A stretch of 64,000 nucleotides of DNA, from positions 496,001 through 560,000 of the forward strand of contig JADEYG010000015.1 of assembly GCA_016906335.1 (NCBI GenBank), read 5' to 3'. Shown here one piece after another: positions 1-12,789 of the stretch. Position 1 is the stretch's first letter. Every line of letters starts with the position of its first letter. The DNA comes from Novakomyces olei. Its lineage: Eukaryota > Ascomycota > Novakomycetes > Novakomycetales > Novakomycetaceae. The notes beneath the pieces were generated by a model. The model saw only the letters and a list, made by a program, of their open reading frames with translations. It made no database searches and was not told the DNA's origin. The position numbers and the translations under genes are program-made.

Positions 1-1457
1 TCATTGGCAAGACTTCACGAATACCTAAAGCGTTTTGCCCGCCAAACGCACGTACGAGATTGTTGTGGCGAGATAAGTCCATGGAGGCAGTAAAATGTAA
101 GCATCTGATGGGGACATTAAATCTAGTGGCTAAAGAAGTCCAATGTCGTCGCGTCTCCCTGTCAGGATTGGTATTATCAACAACAACGGAATTGCCCTTT
201 TCCAGCTCTTGTGTCGCTAACCTTAAGCAGCGATCACGGGTCTTCAATATATCTTGATTGACTCGCACATATCCAAGAGGAACAATATGGTCCACTGTAA
301 AACTACTTTTCCCTGACGATGGAAATCCGACTGTTATAATGATCTCGATAGGCGCTTGCTTTTGAATTCTAACAGATGGCGCACGAGAAGAAGGGTCTGA
401 TTTAGGCTTGTAGAGAGCAGGTACAAAATCGCCCCACGAAATTTTTTGATCTGGTGAATGCCCAAGAAAATATTCTTCGGGAGTGTGAAAACGAAGACCT
501 ATGTTGGCTGCAAACTTCCGGTCAGAGCAAGCGAAATCATGGTGCCGACCTGCCGCATCACCCACACAAAAGGAGCACTCTTCATCTTGAATCTTTAGCA
601 GGGCGACAACAGTTGGAAAATTATAGGGCTAAAGTATACTAGAAACTAATTGTTGAATCGAGAAAAATAAAATTAAATAGTTAAATAAGTTAAAGCCAAC
701 ATCAAAGCATTCACTCAAATTTATTTAAAACAAGGAAGAACAACAGTAAAATATGGGCCAAAGACTAGCCGCGACTTACCAACGCTAAAATCTGGTCCAC
801 AGTTGTCATGAAGAAATTTGACGTACTCGTCCCACATTCGAGTCCTCGGCTTTCGGTATTGATCGTCACTCGTAGCTGCATAGTACAAGCAAGGCACATC
901 TAGCCGATCCAATATGACGCCGATCTTGCGCTGTAAAACCTGATATCGTTTACTCCCCGGCTTATTAGGCGCTCCACGTTGGTTACTGAATATTACAATA
1001 TCGTAGCCCGAGTCTGATAATTCCTTCAAGCGTAAGGGAACTTCTGGCCGCCACCATTCCCAATCGTCAGCAGTCACGGCAAACGTTTTACCAGATTGTG
1101 TTTTTATAATGGTTCCATCCTGCACGTCAGTAAAACTCTTGTTGTTTCAAATGTAAACCCTAACCATATCAAATGCTGCTATTTTCCGTTTGGTTTCAGA
1201 AAAGGAAGTTTGGTCGATTTTAAAGCTTGCCACCGAAAGGCGAGGGTCTGCGTGCCAACTGACTTTGGTTTTAGCTGGCTTGGCTTGAGCGTCATGATCT
1301 ACTTTATGGATACAATTAGCCTCGAATGCAAGGGTTTAGTCGTACATTGTTGAGTGTATGATGTAATTGCTCTTTGTGTTAGAAGTCGCCGCTTGTCCAA
1401 AGTCTGTGAAGTATCTTTTTTGCTAATAGCGCCGGATTCATCTCGCTGCCTCTTCAT
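1..1457 (-). CDS. PNKP: Bifunctional polynucleotide phosphatase/kinase, C-terminus beyond window edge
   Basis: DNA end-repair enzyme that removes 3' phosphates and adds 5' phosphates at strand breaks in the nucleus. Exons on the minus strand: 1457-1346, 1298-1165, 1119-780, and 585 to the window edge. The HAD phosphatase motif FDMDGT is created exactly at the junction of exons 2 and 3. Exon 3 carries YRKPRTRMWD and exon 4 the conserved VGDAAGR with DFACSDRKFA. A Walker A motif GFPSSGKS and the segment VVVDNTNPD follow, so the C-terminal kinase domain is present, as in S. pombe Pnk1 and human PNKP. S. cerevisiae Tpp1 lacks it. The N-terminus is a short basic tail starting MKRQRDES. About 390 residues are visible and the end is outside the window. 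Intron 2 begins with GTTAGG. The gene is divergent from RRP41. Function is secure; exact junctions are inferred from frame and motif continuity. Confidence 0.93.
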
Positions 1458-1733
1458 AGCCGTCCCCACATCTCTAAAGTCTACTCTTCTATTGACGAAT
1501 TATATATACATTAATCTGTATAATCTGCTATTTCGCATCGATGACAGTTTGTCGTAATGTACAAAAATAATATATAAAGTATATTTAACAGTATTTATAT
1601 TTATATATATATATTCATATATTTATATATTTTTTTTATAAAGTATTTTATATTTTACACAGTAAATCATCCAAAGTGCCATACGAATGCGACTTCCAAA
1701 GCACTGACGACTGTGACTGGCATTAACTGTAAA
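1458..1733. promoter_or_regulatory. Divergent promoter of PNKP and RRP41
   Basis: AT-rich 276-bp gap between two divergent start codons. It has a run of TA-rich sequence at about 1560-1665. No specific factor site is claimed. Confidence 0.5.
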
Positions 1734-2687
1734 ATGGTACAAAAAATCTCCATTTTTCATTGCTAACGCAGTCTAGTCGCGTTTAGAAATTTTATCGCCT
1801 GAAGGGTTACGCTGCGACGGACGGCGGTGGAACGAGCTACGTCGGTTTTCGAGTCGTATCTCTGTTCGGCCATCGGCGGACGGGTCAAGCTATCTGGAGC
1901 ACGGCAATTCTAAAGTTATATGCACCGTACATGGCCCACGTGAGCCTTCTAGGCGCGGGCAAATTTTACAAGACCGCGCTGCTATCGTGGCAAGCATATA
2001 CGTAGCGCCCTTTTCTACGTCAGATCGCAAAGTTCGCACTCGAAACGACAGGTACATATAGTTCTGGAGTCACATGCATTTAAAAGTATACTAATGCCGA
2101 AAAGACGTATTCAGGAAATGGCCTCGGCGCTGGAGAGGATATTTGATAATGCAGTAGAGACGAGTCTCCACCCACGGTCACAAATTGAAATCTCTATTGA
2201 AGTCTTGGCTCAAGATGGAGGTAAAAAGTCTATTTTGTTGCGTACTAAGCCTAATCCAAAAGGCATGTTCCAGGCTTGTATTAATTCTGCTACCCTGGCA
2301 CTAATTGATGCCGGAATACCGTTGATTGACTATGTGTGTGCTTGCACGGCCGGCATGTTTGGCGTGGAACCAATATTAGGTACAGGATTTTTTCTGCATC
2401 TTGTTCAAATGCTTGTGTTTTTTATTTTATTTTTTTCTGTTTTCCATCGGTGGTATTGACCATATTCAGATTTAAACAACGCAGAGGAGTCTGATGTATC
2501 ATGGCTAACTGTCGCTTGCATCGGCGACACTGATCAAACCGCGCTTGTGCAGTTGGAGACGAGGATAAATATAGACCTTTTCGAGCAATGCCTTTCTGTG
2601 GCGATTAGTGGATGCCATCATATCCGTGGATTGCTTGACCGTACTGTTCGCTCTGCCGCCGGCGAGTTCTTGAAGCATACCGTATGA
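1734..2687 (+). CDS. RRP41: Exosome core subunit Rrp41/Ski6 (RNase PH family)
   Basis: Subunit of the RNase-PH ring of the RNA exosome, which degrades and trims RNA 3' ends in nucleus and cytoplasm. Exons: 1734-1736, 1777-2051, 2105-2379, 2470-2687, total 771 nt and 256 aa. The first coding exon is only the ATG. It joins across a 40-nt intron to give MSRLEILSPEGLR, which matches the family start. Further family blocks are DGRRWNELRRF, DGSSYLEHGNSKV, SQIEISIEVLAQDGG and ATLALIDAGIPL. The length is as usual for the family (about 245 aa). Introns 1 and 2 show GCTAAC and ACTAATG branch-like sites just before their 3' ends. The only unusual point is the three-base first exon. Identity is very secure. 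Confidence 0.95.
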
Positions 2688-2988
2688 TTAACGCCTGAAC
2701 AGCGAGAGTTTCAGGCGACAGTTTATGACTGGAAATATACGTATAATCCAATGTACATACTCCTTTCCTATCTTTGTCTATCATTCATTCGTGGCCTCGA
2801 GTCTGCCGTGTTTGATGTTCCATCGTATAAATCACTGTACAAATCATTGTATATTATCTAGTACATGCTATTTTATAAAGATTATAATCTATTATAATCT
2901 ATTATAATTTATTATAATTTACTGTAAATAATTTAATGTATATATATATTTGAATATAGGCACTTGTAGCAATCTCACCACCTTCCTA
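2688..2988. other. Intergenic, RRP41 to PTC5-like gene
   Basis: About 300 bp, AT-rich, with repeated TTATAATCTA-like units at about 2880-2915. It serves as the RRP41 3' region and the promoter of the next gene. No gene seen. Confidence 0.5.
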
Positions 2989-4870
<1,882 letters not shown>

Positions 4871-5599
4871 TTGTTCAAGTATATGCATAATAGGCTCTTT
4901 GAAAATCAAATGAACATGTTTAGAGCTCAAGACTGGGATTTATTGGGAAAGTCAATATCGGAAAAGCTGACCATCGCGATTTTTTTTTCTTTTTTTTTTT
5001 TTTTTTTGGTATTATGTATATATTATATATAATTTCTATAGCTTTTGCGAAATTTTTATAATTAAGCCTTTAAGAATAATGCCTAAATCTACGCTGGATT
5101 CTTATTGCCCTCGAGTTTATTAATCTCAATGCATTATCAACACTTGTTAAACATGTACACCTAGCTAATACGTGCATACCCAAAGCACGATAGCAATCCA
5201 GACGCCCTACAAGCGGGATAGGGAAAAAAAGAAAATTAAAAAATCCGTGGTAAAATGATATAAATCCCAGCCGATGACACAAACAAGCGTGTACAGGGAA
5301 GACGAGCAATCTGCGCGTTTGCAGTAAAATACTTTCACAGGCAGGCCATAAATGAAAGCAGCTCTTGCCCTATAATATCTGCAAAAAAAAATTCAAAACC
5401 GCCAGCAGGACAGGAAATACCGCTAAATGTAAGTATCCAGGCAAATCCCTAATGACCACCCCAAAACTTCTGTCCACGATATCTCGTCAATCTCCTCGTC
5501 CCCGCTCTCTCACTCCTGATCAGCTCAAAATCTCTCAACCCTTTCATCTGCTCACATCTCCTCTTTGAATATTCTGCGACAAAATGCCAAGTAGCCCTA
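4871..5599. other. Convergent intergenic region
   Basis: 729 bp between the stop codons of the PTC5-like and IGO1 genes. It holds a T-rich run at about 4981-5008 and TA-rich sequence after it. Short ORFs here show no recognisable family. Likely two 3' UTRs and terminators. Confidence 0.5.
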
Positions 5600-6202
5600 T
5601 CAATGTTTTGCAGCAAATAGATCTTTTTCCACGTTTCGAGCAGCACTTGTCTGGCTTGGTAAAGTCTCGCCACGTAACAGAGAGCTCTCCTTGATCGGTG
5701 AGCCTTGGCCCATCGTTAGCGCCGTACCAGACGTGCCCACAGAATGAGGTATTGATTCTGGTGAAGGGATCTCTTTGCCAATGTTTGTGATGCCAGCATT
5801 GGAAGCCCGCCCGGCCTTTGACAAAGCGTAGTCTCCAGAATCAAAGTATTTACGTTCCTAAAAAGGTCAGTATCTACAATTCATAGTACTCTGTCATTTC
5901 AAATATCTTATTTTATTTTCTAAATATTTTTGTAATTTATTTTAGAGTATAGTCATTTTAGAGCTTTATTCATTTATTGAATTGCCCTCTTTTTCGTGGT
6001 CGACTTCATATAGCATACCTTGAGCTTGTTTTGCAGCAGATCTTTACGCTGCGGAAGACGTCCGTACATACGCACGAGCCTCTTCTCCTCTTCGCTTAGT
6101 TTCTATACAGCAAATTGTTATTAGCCAAGTACAGATATGTTTGACAAGACACATGTAACTTACGCTCATATCAATATCCGGGACTGCACGCGGTGCCGCC
6201 AT
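5600..6202 (-). CDS. IGO1: Endosulfine-family PP2A inhibitor (Igo1-like)
   Basis: Small cytosolic protein that, once phosphorylated by a Greatwall/Rim15 kinase, inhibits PP2A-B55 and controls quiescence or mitotic entry. Exons on the minus strand: 6202-6164, 6102-6019, 5857-5600, giving 126 aa. Exon 2 carries KLSEEEKRLVRMYGRLPQ and exon 3 begins ERKYFDSGDYALSKAG. The FDSGDY core with its target serine is intact. The C-terminal half is Ser/Thr/Gly-rich and likely disordered, which is normal for the family. The start is the first ATG, followed by AAPRAVPDIDMS. The regulation by kinase is family knowledge, not read from this DNA. Confidence 0.93.
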
Positions 6203-6949
6203 ACTTGTCTAGAGCGTATAGCTCTTTAAAAGGCCGTTTAACTGATCTGAATGACAATAATAATTTTGATTCTTTTCCAAGCAATCAAGACGGTAGACTC
6301 TCGTTGTGCTTCTCGAAGGAAAGAAACCTATTCTCAAATCCACGTTGCCACACGTTATCGTCTCTTTCCCAAATATTTAGCTCATCCTAGCTGATCATTA
6401 GGGTTTTCTGGCGTGGGGTTTATATAGGGTTTTCCCGGTGGATGGTGTAATTTTCCCGTCAGAAGAGCAAATTGCGGCTTAAACGTGATAATTAGTATTA
6501 TAGTCTGTTAATCTTATTGCTTGAACATCGATTGTAGGTTCTGCGCGGAGATTCAACGTTGATGTCACACGTGTTATTTAATTAGCTCAAAAGCTTTGTG
6601 TTGATATTCCTTTCTCTACTTCTATAGCCAATGTTGTACGTCGTTACAATGCTCATATATCGACCTCGATACGTTAACAAACTATTTTTTCCGATTTCCT
6701 GAGTAATAATATATAAACAATGATCGCACAATCAGTGACGCCAATATGCTGTCAGATTATAGGCTTATCTGTGTTAATATTATCAAGATATAATTAGAAC
6801 CGCGACATTTTATTCAATCGATCAAACTATTATCGAAATCGAACTGCTACTGTTTGGGTTCAATGAAATCACGATAAAAGTACAAAAAGATAAAGCAATA
6901 TATAGTTCCCAAACCTTTGCCAAACGACGACTTTATGATAATAATAATA

Positions 6950-6985
<36 letters not shown>

Positions 6986-6987
6986 AA

Positions 6988-7018
<31 letters not shown>

Positions 7019-7146
7019 AAAAATGAATAACAAGTTCATTTTATTATTATTAAACTCACGTATGGAATAGCGCGACACGCAGCGCCACCTTTGTTGCTGA
7101 TACAAAAGTCTTATTAATGCCGCACAAATAGTGTACTATTGCAGAA
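6203..7146. promoter_or_regulatory. Divergent intergenic region, IGO1 and SPT small subunit
   Basis: 944 bp between divergent starts, AT-rich. It contains the AAT/AAAT simple repeat at 6939-7021. A short FIYL-like minus-strand reading frame over the repeat is not a gene. No other gene seen. Confidence 0.5.
6939..7021. repeat. (AAT)n then (AAAT)n simple repeat
   Basis: About ten AAT units pass into AAAT units over roughly 80 bp, in the promoter region upstream of the SPT small subunit gene. Confidence 0.95.
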
Positions 7147-7374
7147 ATGTGGGGCAAAATGGTGAATGGGTTTCCGCCCTCGCCGGCCGATATGAACCTG
7201 ATCGAATACTTCAATTATCGCTATGAACTTGCCTTTGGGCTCTACTTGATGACACCAACCGAGATTCTTATTTTCAACTCGATCACATTCGTCATTCTTT
7301 CCGGTATTCTTTGGGTTACAGCAGAGTACTTCATTTGGCCCGCTCGAACTGCCGTCGTCAGCTATGTGTTTTAG
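7147..7374 (+). CDS. Small activating subunit of serine palmitoyltransferase
   Basis: Single-exon 75-aa protein like the ssSPT/SPTSSA family, which stimulates serine palmitoyltransferase, the first step of sphingolipid synthesis in the ER. The family signature is the core YELAFGLYLMTPTEILIFNS, with its conserved P-(W/T)-E and FNS residues. A hydrophobic membrane segment follows (TFVILSGILWVTAEYF). Length matches the family (about 70-80 aa). The budding-yeast functional counterpart Tsc3 is much more divergent, so this copy resembles the fission-yeast and animal type. The start is the first ATG, with a second in-frame ATG four codons on. Identification rests on a short sequence but the motif is good. 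Confidence 0.8.
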   Translation: MWGKMVNGFPPSPADMNLIEYFNYRYELAFGLYLMTPTEILIFNSITFVILSGILWVTAEYFIWPARTAVVSYVF

Positions 7375-7897
7375 ATTGGGAGTGGGAGAACAGCTCTGCG
7401 CTGTTTGGTTCTATGCTAAATTAACGAGACATTTATACATAAACAAGCATATGTCGATCCATGTGCATCGAGATAATGAGAGCGGAGAGCGGAGAGCGGT
7501 GACGTGTACGACTGCCACATTATCGGCGTGGCTCAATTTCTACTTTTTTTAACATCTCTATCTAATTGTATTACTAGAGTTTTGATTTGTTGTTGCGCTT
7601 TTAATGTTGAACATAGATCCGTTTGATACAGTGACAAAGACCTTTTACGCTTACAAGTATTGATTAAATAAATATTTAATTATATGATTATATAAGAATG
7701 CGATCTACGCTTACCCAAGTTGCCGCCGACTACCCGTGGCTTCTATAGCAAACGGGAAGTAAGTTAAAATCAAGGTAGAAATATTTAAATATATTACTAT
7801 TCAGAAAATGAAAAAATGAAAAAATAATTGGGATTAAAGGTGATAAAACCGATTCCAAAATTAAAACCCCCAGTCAAATAATGCAATATAATCCGGT
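7375..7897. other. Convergent intergenic region
   Basis: 523 bp between the SPT small subunit stop and the MTC1 stop. AT-rich, with no feature beyond presumed 3' ends. Confidence 0.5.
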
Positions 7898-9445
7898 TCA
7901 ATCGCTCTCCAATTTCTGAGCTTCTTTTGATCCTGATGGGTCTACTAGTCCCATACGCGCGGCCACGTACCTTTGGGCGACTACTCCCACAGCGAGAGAA
8001 AGAGAATCCTCAAACCATTCACTGGTCCATTCAGAGGGACGGATAGCATTGTCAGAGAACCGCTGATCCAGCTCCTTATCTGTTTGCCAGATATTCCATG
8101 CAAAAGGAAAAGACTGTGACTGTGTAATAAACGAAAGAGAATGCTCTGGGTCTTCAAGGTACACGACAAAATTTAAAAGCTTTTCTGCTGTTTGCGCCTC
8201 TGAAGAATCTGAAGATGTAGCAGCTGTTGTTTTAGGAGTAAATAAAGACTCAAAGGCACACGCTTGAATGCCTAAAGTTATATTGGAAACGTGTACGGGA
8301 ATCTCCGGCCTAGATTGTTTCCGTGATTCGTCCTCATCTCGTTTTCGGGCCCGAATCGCCTGTTCTACATTTGCTTTTACAAGTTTTATCGCGTTATCAA
8401 ACCCCTCCACTGGATGCAAGTCACGCTGCCGCTCCAACTCTGAATTCCGTCGACGCCCATCTTTGCCTTTCTGCACAACCAGCTCCCCTCCTTCAACCTG
8501 ACTCATTACCTGGCTGTTAGTATATTGATTTTTGCTTTTTAAAAAATCTGATTCATTTCAAATTTGTTGTCTTCTTTTTACGCCTCAATTTTTGTAGTTT
8601 AGATTTAATTTTGCTATTTTTTAATTCTTCTTTTATTTCGTCCCTTTGCTTAATCTTCTCCCCAAGCTTACCCTTTCAAAAACGGAGTAAACAACATTCT
8701 CCAGGCGCGGGTATCCCACCATATCATGATAGATAGCGACTTTAAGAACCTCGTGGGCCGCAATAGGCGGGGCCACCGTGTTTAGCACATGATTAAGTGT
8801 GGAAGTTAGACGCGACATTGATAAAGTATTGTTTTGCTGGACAATATTCCTCATTTTCTCCTCCCATCGTTTACGCTCGTCAGACTGCTGAAGCTCACGT
8901 ACCCGTTGTTCCGCAGTTTTTACAGCCGCCGAAGCCTGCCCGATAATCCCGCCCAACTGTGACCATCCCCAGCCTGATCCGGCTGATGCTCCTGCTGCAA
9001 AAGCAGAGGCCTTTGCCGGTTCGGCAGTAGCCTCTGCTCCAGAATTTTGCGGTGCCGTAGTATATGACGCAGACTCTTGCTCCGCTTTTTCAGGCACTCC
9101 TCGTGCAGGCTTTGGCGAATCCTGGCCGGACGGTTGAGCAGGCGCCTCAGCTGCTAAAGGCTCAGGTTTAGTCCGCTCACCTGTAGACGATCCGGACTTT
9201 GTAGAGTCCCTGTTTAAAGATGGCTCTGCCGATTTCTCACGCAGCCTTGAACGGGGCCGATCGCGCTTCGTGCCTAGTTCATCGAGGAAGTCTAAAACTG
9301 CCTTTTCGTCTTCGCCAGCTGGAGCGTCTGACACAGCCGTGGCTTCCGCATTTTCTGCATTAGTCTCTGCTCCAGCATCGTCAATGCCTTCAAACATGGA
9401 CATTACATCGCGTTCTGAGCCTTTGGCCGTAGTTTCACGCGACAT
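7898..9445 (-). CDS. MTC1: Mtc1 family protein (maintenance of telomere capping 1)
   Basis: Exons on the minus strand: 9445-8672 and 8509-7898, giving 461 aa, close to the budding-yeast protein (478 aa). Mtc1 is a poorly understood cytosolic/vesicle-associated protein found genetically to interact with telomere capping. The N-terminal 60 residues are acidic with LDFLDELG. A long Ala/Glu/Pro-rich linker follows. The conserved domain begins near GWGWSQLGGIIGQASAAV and runs through NHVLNTVAPPIAAHEVLKV. The intron sits after FER; its 3' end shows a consensus TACTAAC branch site 5 nt before CAG. The start is the first ATG after an AT-rich leader. Family assignment is firm; molecular function is not known. 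Confidence 0.9.
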
Positions 9446-9815
9446 TTTATTCGTATTGCCGTGATCTTTTACGCATGTGACGCGTGGAATTGGGTCAGTC
9501 TTTTTATTAATGGATTTATCTGCAAGTACAAGGTCTCGAACATGTACAAAATAAGTTTTGTATACTATATTATAGACTGAATTAAATTTAATATTAGAAT
9601 TCAATTATAGAATTTTAATAGAATTAAATTATACAGAATTAAATGCAAAATTATAGGATAAATTTATACGTATAATAAATAATCAACTAGCGTGGCAACT
9701 CGATCAAGGGACAAAAGTCAATCAAACAAGACTCTAAACCATACTATCAATGACAACACCTGCTCGGCAACAAGGTTGAAGCCATTATGAAAGCGAGCAA
9801 AAGTCATGGCCGCCT
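9446..9815. other. Intergenic between two minus-strand genes
   Basis: 370 bp, AT-rich. It is the MTC1 upstream region and the 3' end of the next gene. Nothing else seen. Confidence 0.5.
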
Positions 9816-10487
9816 TTACATGTTCTTCATATGTACAAACAGCGATAATTGAATCGCATCTTCAATGCCAACCACTGTCCCACTTGGTGCAAGACGCTTT
9901 GCTTGCTTCAAGAGCTCAGTGTCATACAATGATAATTCACGTACCCTTTGCAGAGCGTTCACAGATTCACTCTGGGCCAAGGTCGGCGACCTGTACAGCA
10001 TATTCAGAATAGATTGTGTAATCCTGGGGACAGAATCAAAATTCAAGTCATAAAGCTGTGGATCAGTAGAGGGTAAAGCATAGAAGTTAAAGCCAATTTC
10101 ATACGCGACCGAAAGATGGAGAAAAAGCATTGGGTGCACAGCACGAGAGCGGGCCAGAAAGAAAGACCATCAGGCACTCAACTATCAAATCATGCAGCTC
10201 TGACATTTTGGCTTTGTCAGTATTGACTGACTCTTTTCGAGTCAGGTCATATACTGCAAAACTCATTTCTAAGCTAGCCAGCAAAGGCAGTTTCAAGCCG
10301 GTAGGAAGATCCCAGATCGGACGGCCTGGACGACGTGAAACCGTGTCTTTACAATAATAAACCCCGATTAGTTATTTTCAAATACAAAACAAAAATCTTG
10401 AGAAGCACACATTCGTAAAAGAAAGTGTTTTGTATACTGTCACGCATAGCATTCAAAAGTTTCGGCCTAACCGGCAGCGGCGTCCAT
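9816..10487 (-). CDS. Unrecognised 165-aa protein, three exons
   Basis: Exons on the minus strand: 10487-10472, 10346-10105, 10055-9816, total 498 nt and 165 aa. I do not recognise the family. The predicted protein begins MDAAADTVSRRPGRPIWDL, followed by a mixed hydrophobic stretch (KLPLLASLEMSFAVYDLT). The C-terminal half looks helical (VPRITQSILNMLYRS, RVRELSLYDTELLKQAKRL). There is no clear signal peptide or membrane span. Intron 1 starts with GTTAGG and has an ACTAAT branch-like site; intron 2 is GTATGA to CACAG. The second intron is less certain, because the region it removes is open in another frame. Start choice depends on the 16-nt first exon. Confidence 0.5.
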
Positions 10488-12025
10488 GTCTTTAGTTAGT
10501 CGTGTTGATCTATTGGCGCATCAAACTGATAAGTTTATTTCATTTGCCAAGATTCAACTCTCTCGAATCTTTAATGTCTTGAAACTTTAAGCTTTGAAAC
10601 TTGAATCGTCTCAAGATTCTTGGCTGCCGACTTGCAGAGTCTTCCAAATTTGTAATTTTATTTCCTTACGGGACAATCATTAATCGCTGATGGCGCAATT
10701 GTGTCAATTGTGTCTAGCGTAGCAATATTTTCAGAAGCGCAAGCAACTGCCACGTGCATCTAAGCAAAGGATGTTAGAATACGTGAATAACAGGACCTTG
10801 GAAGAAATCAAGTAGAAAACAGCAAGAGTCAATTATCTGAATAAAAGCCGTGATAAAGTACTGGAACAGATAGAGGAAGGTTGCAGAGATACGGCAATCC
10901 TCCTCCCTCGTCCTTCTTCAATTCGCCGTCGTTCCCAAAATCAACAGAAAGCCCAGCATCAAAGCACACAGCAAAAGAGTTGGGTGACTTTGCATAGAAT
11001 CTAGGATGGACGAATGTTGAAATGCCCATTGTCTGCTCAGCAAGCCGCACTTGTCTCGCGTTTTAGTTCCGAATTACAAACAAATCAAAGGAGCGCTATG
11101 GCCGCCATTAAGCATATATTTATATCTTCATATATTTATTTATTATTTTGTTTTGTTTTGTTTAATAAGCCTGCGGGAGTGGGGGGGGTTCTTTGTTTTT
11201 TTTTTTTCTTTTGTTTTTTGTTTTATCTATAACGCCTTGTTCTCATACAGTATACTCACTCTATTAGCCGGTTAACTTGTGACTAGTTGTCAATTTTCTA
11301 ACCTTGGCCATCTTGGTTTTGATTCCATGATGAAATTTATTGTTCAGATAGGAGTGTATAGAGTATTTCTGGCTCCACTTTAAGCCCACGTTAAGGCGCT
11401 GTAAGTTTACTATCACACTCGAATTCATACAGGGAGCTGTGCTTGAAAAGACATTGATAACGCCACTATATTCCGATAATGTTAAGAAATGAGAAATCAG
11501 GCCTCGTAAAAAAATACGTAATAATAAAGCCATTGAAGGAAAAATAATAATACTAATAATGTTAAAAGCTTGATTCTTACATGAGATTAAACAACTTCGT
11601 CCATTCACAATCTTTTCTGCGAGACTAGCAATCCATCGATCATCTATACGCGTCACTGACGATCTTAAGAAGATGAAAAAAAAAAAAAATGTATCAATCC
11701 ACAACATCCGCATCAAGGCTTTGAAGAGCTTTTCGCATACTGACCATTTTCGGTCGCCTTGTATTAAAGCCCAACAGGAAACTTCGTCCCACTTCCCAGC
11801 AGGCGCCATTAAAGAGCTTTCGACTAGACCAAAAAAGGATACAGCCACAAAGCTTCAATTGTATACGGCTTTGCCCTACAGCAACTCGACCATGTTTGAC
11901 CTCGATTACAAACGTTTGAATTTCAAGAGGAAACAGTTAGGAAAAAATTAAAAATTAAACTAAATTTACAATCATACAACGACAAGAATGATGAGGACGA
12001 TGAAAAAGAAACGATGACAAGCCAA
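10488..12025. other. 1.5-kb stretch with no recognised gene
   Basis: Between the unknown 165-aa gene and SIW14. It contains T/G-rich low-complexity sequence at 11140-11225 and a minus-strand open frame at 11264-11848 that matches no family and is crossed by AT-rich tracts. A short spliced gene on the minus strand near 11560-11900 is possible: a frame with GACWEVGRSFLLGFNTRR can be read. I could not build a convincing model. Confidence 0.35.
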
Positions 12026-12754
12026 TCAGTTCAGAGTGACAGGAACTCCGCGGGAAGACGGCCGTTCTATCAAACTCACAGGCGTCCAGGCCAAAGTCTG
12101 GCGACACGTCCCAGATGGGTTTTTCTGTTCCATCGGTGCAGATTCATAATTTGTCATAAAGGAGATGTCACCACTTCTTTCCTTCGGATGAGCAAAAGTA
12201 CGATACTCGTCCACAATATCCTCGTTTTTCCAGCCCTGACACCTTCGCAAGCACCCTACGACTGTGCCAGTACGGTGTTTCCCGCGATTGCAGTGAATCA
12301 AGATGGGATAATTATCAGAGTTCTGAATTTCTCGCACGGCTCGGCTCACTAAATCTTCACAGTCATGCTTGAACGCTTCCTTGTGTCCCGGTATACCAAT
12401 CTGGATAAACCGAATATTCTTCGAGGCTAAAAACTGTCTATTTGCCCGAGGATATTCTTCCGGAGTCAGCGCAATTACTGTACGTATCCTGAATCGATCG
12501 TATACGTATTCCAGGTTTGGAACAGAGGGAAAAGCAGATCGATAGAGTAAACCCTCCTTGACTACTCCAAAGTTTTGAGGAGCACATGGCGGACCTTTGT
12601 TCTTTTCGTCTTGGTCAGATTCGGGCGAAGCTGGTCTTGTGCTTGTTGTCGAAACTGACGAGCTTGGATCAATCAATGCAGAAGTTGTCATCACGGGCTT
12701 GGTGGGTATAATCCCGGTCTTGCAACGGCAGTTCTCGTCGCTACAGATAAACAT
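12026..12754 (-). CDS. SIW14: Siw14-like atypical dual-specificity phosphatase
   Basis: Cysteine-based phosphatase of the plant and fungal atypical DSP group. Siw14 hydrolyses the 5-beta-phosphate of inositol pyrophosphates. Single exon of 242 aa counted from the first true ATG (MFICSDENC). The N-terminal 60 residues are Ser/Thr-rich and variable. The catalytic domain opens with NFGVVKEGLLYRSAFPSVPN. It carries the active-site loop HCNRGKHRTG (Cys-X5-Arg) at about residue 155, followed by VVGCLRRCQGW. Both catalytic residues are present. The last 40 residues after FAHPKERSGD do not resemble the usual tail; the true end might use an unseen splice. It lies head to head with an unknown basic protein, only 35 bp apart. 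Confidence 0.88.
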   Translation of the reverse strand: MFICSDENCRCKTGIIPTKPVMTTSALIDPSSSVSTTSTRPASPESDQDEKNKGPPCAPQNFGVVKEGLLYRSAFPSVPNLEYVYDRFRIRTVIALTPEEYPRANRQFLASKNIRFIQIGIPGHKEAFKHDCEDLVSRAVREIQNSDNYPILIHCNRGKHRTGTVVGCLRRCQGWKNEDIVDEYRTFAHPKERSGDISFMTNYESAPMEQKNPSGTCRQTLAWTPVSLIERPSSRGVPVTLN

Positions 12755-12789
12755 TGTCGAAGCGTGGACGGCCAATCGTTTTTGCTAAA

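Noticed and set aside
2950-2988. Extra 13 N-terminal residues for the PP2C protein
   Set aside because: They depend on a TTG start; the downstream ATG opens a typical mitochondrial presequence.
5449-5673. 74-codon minus-strand ORF downstream of IGO1
   Set aside because: No motif, overlaps the IGO1 3' end in another frame, and lies in presumed 3' UTR.
11264-11848. 194-codon minus-strand frame upstream of SIW14
   Set aside because: It crosses poly-T and AT-rich tracts, has no motif, and another frame in its first third looks equally protein-like.
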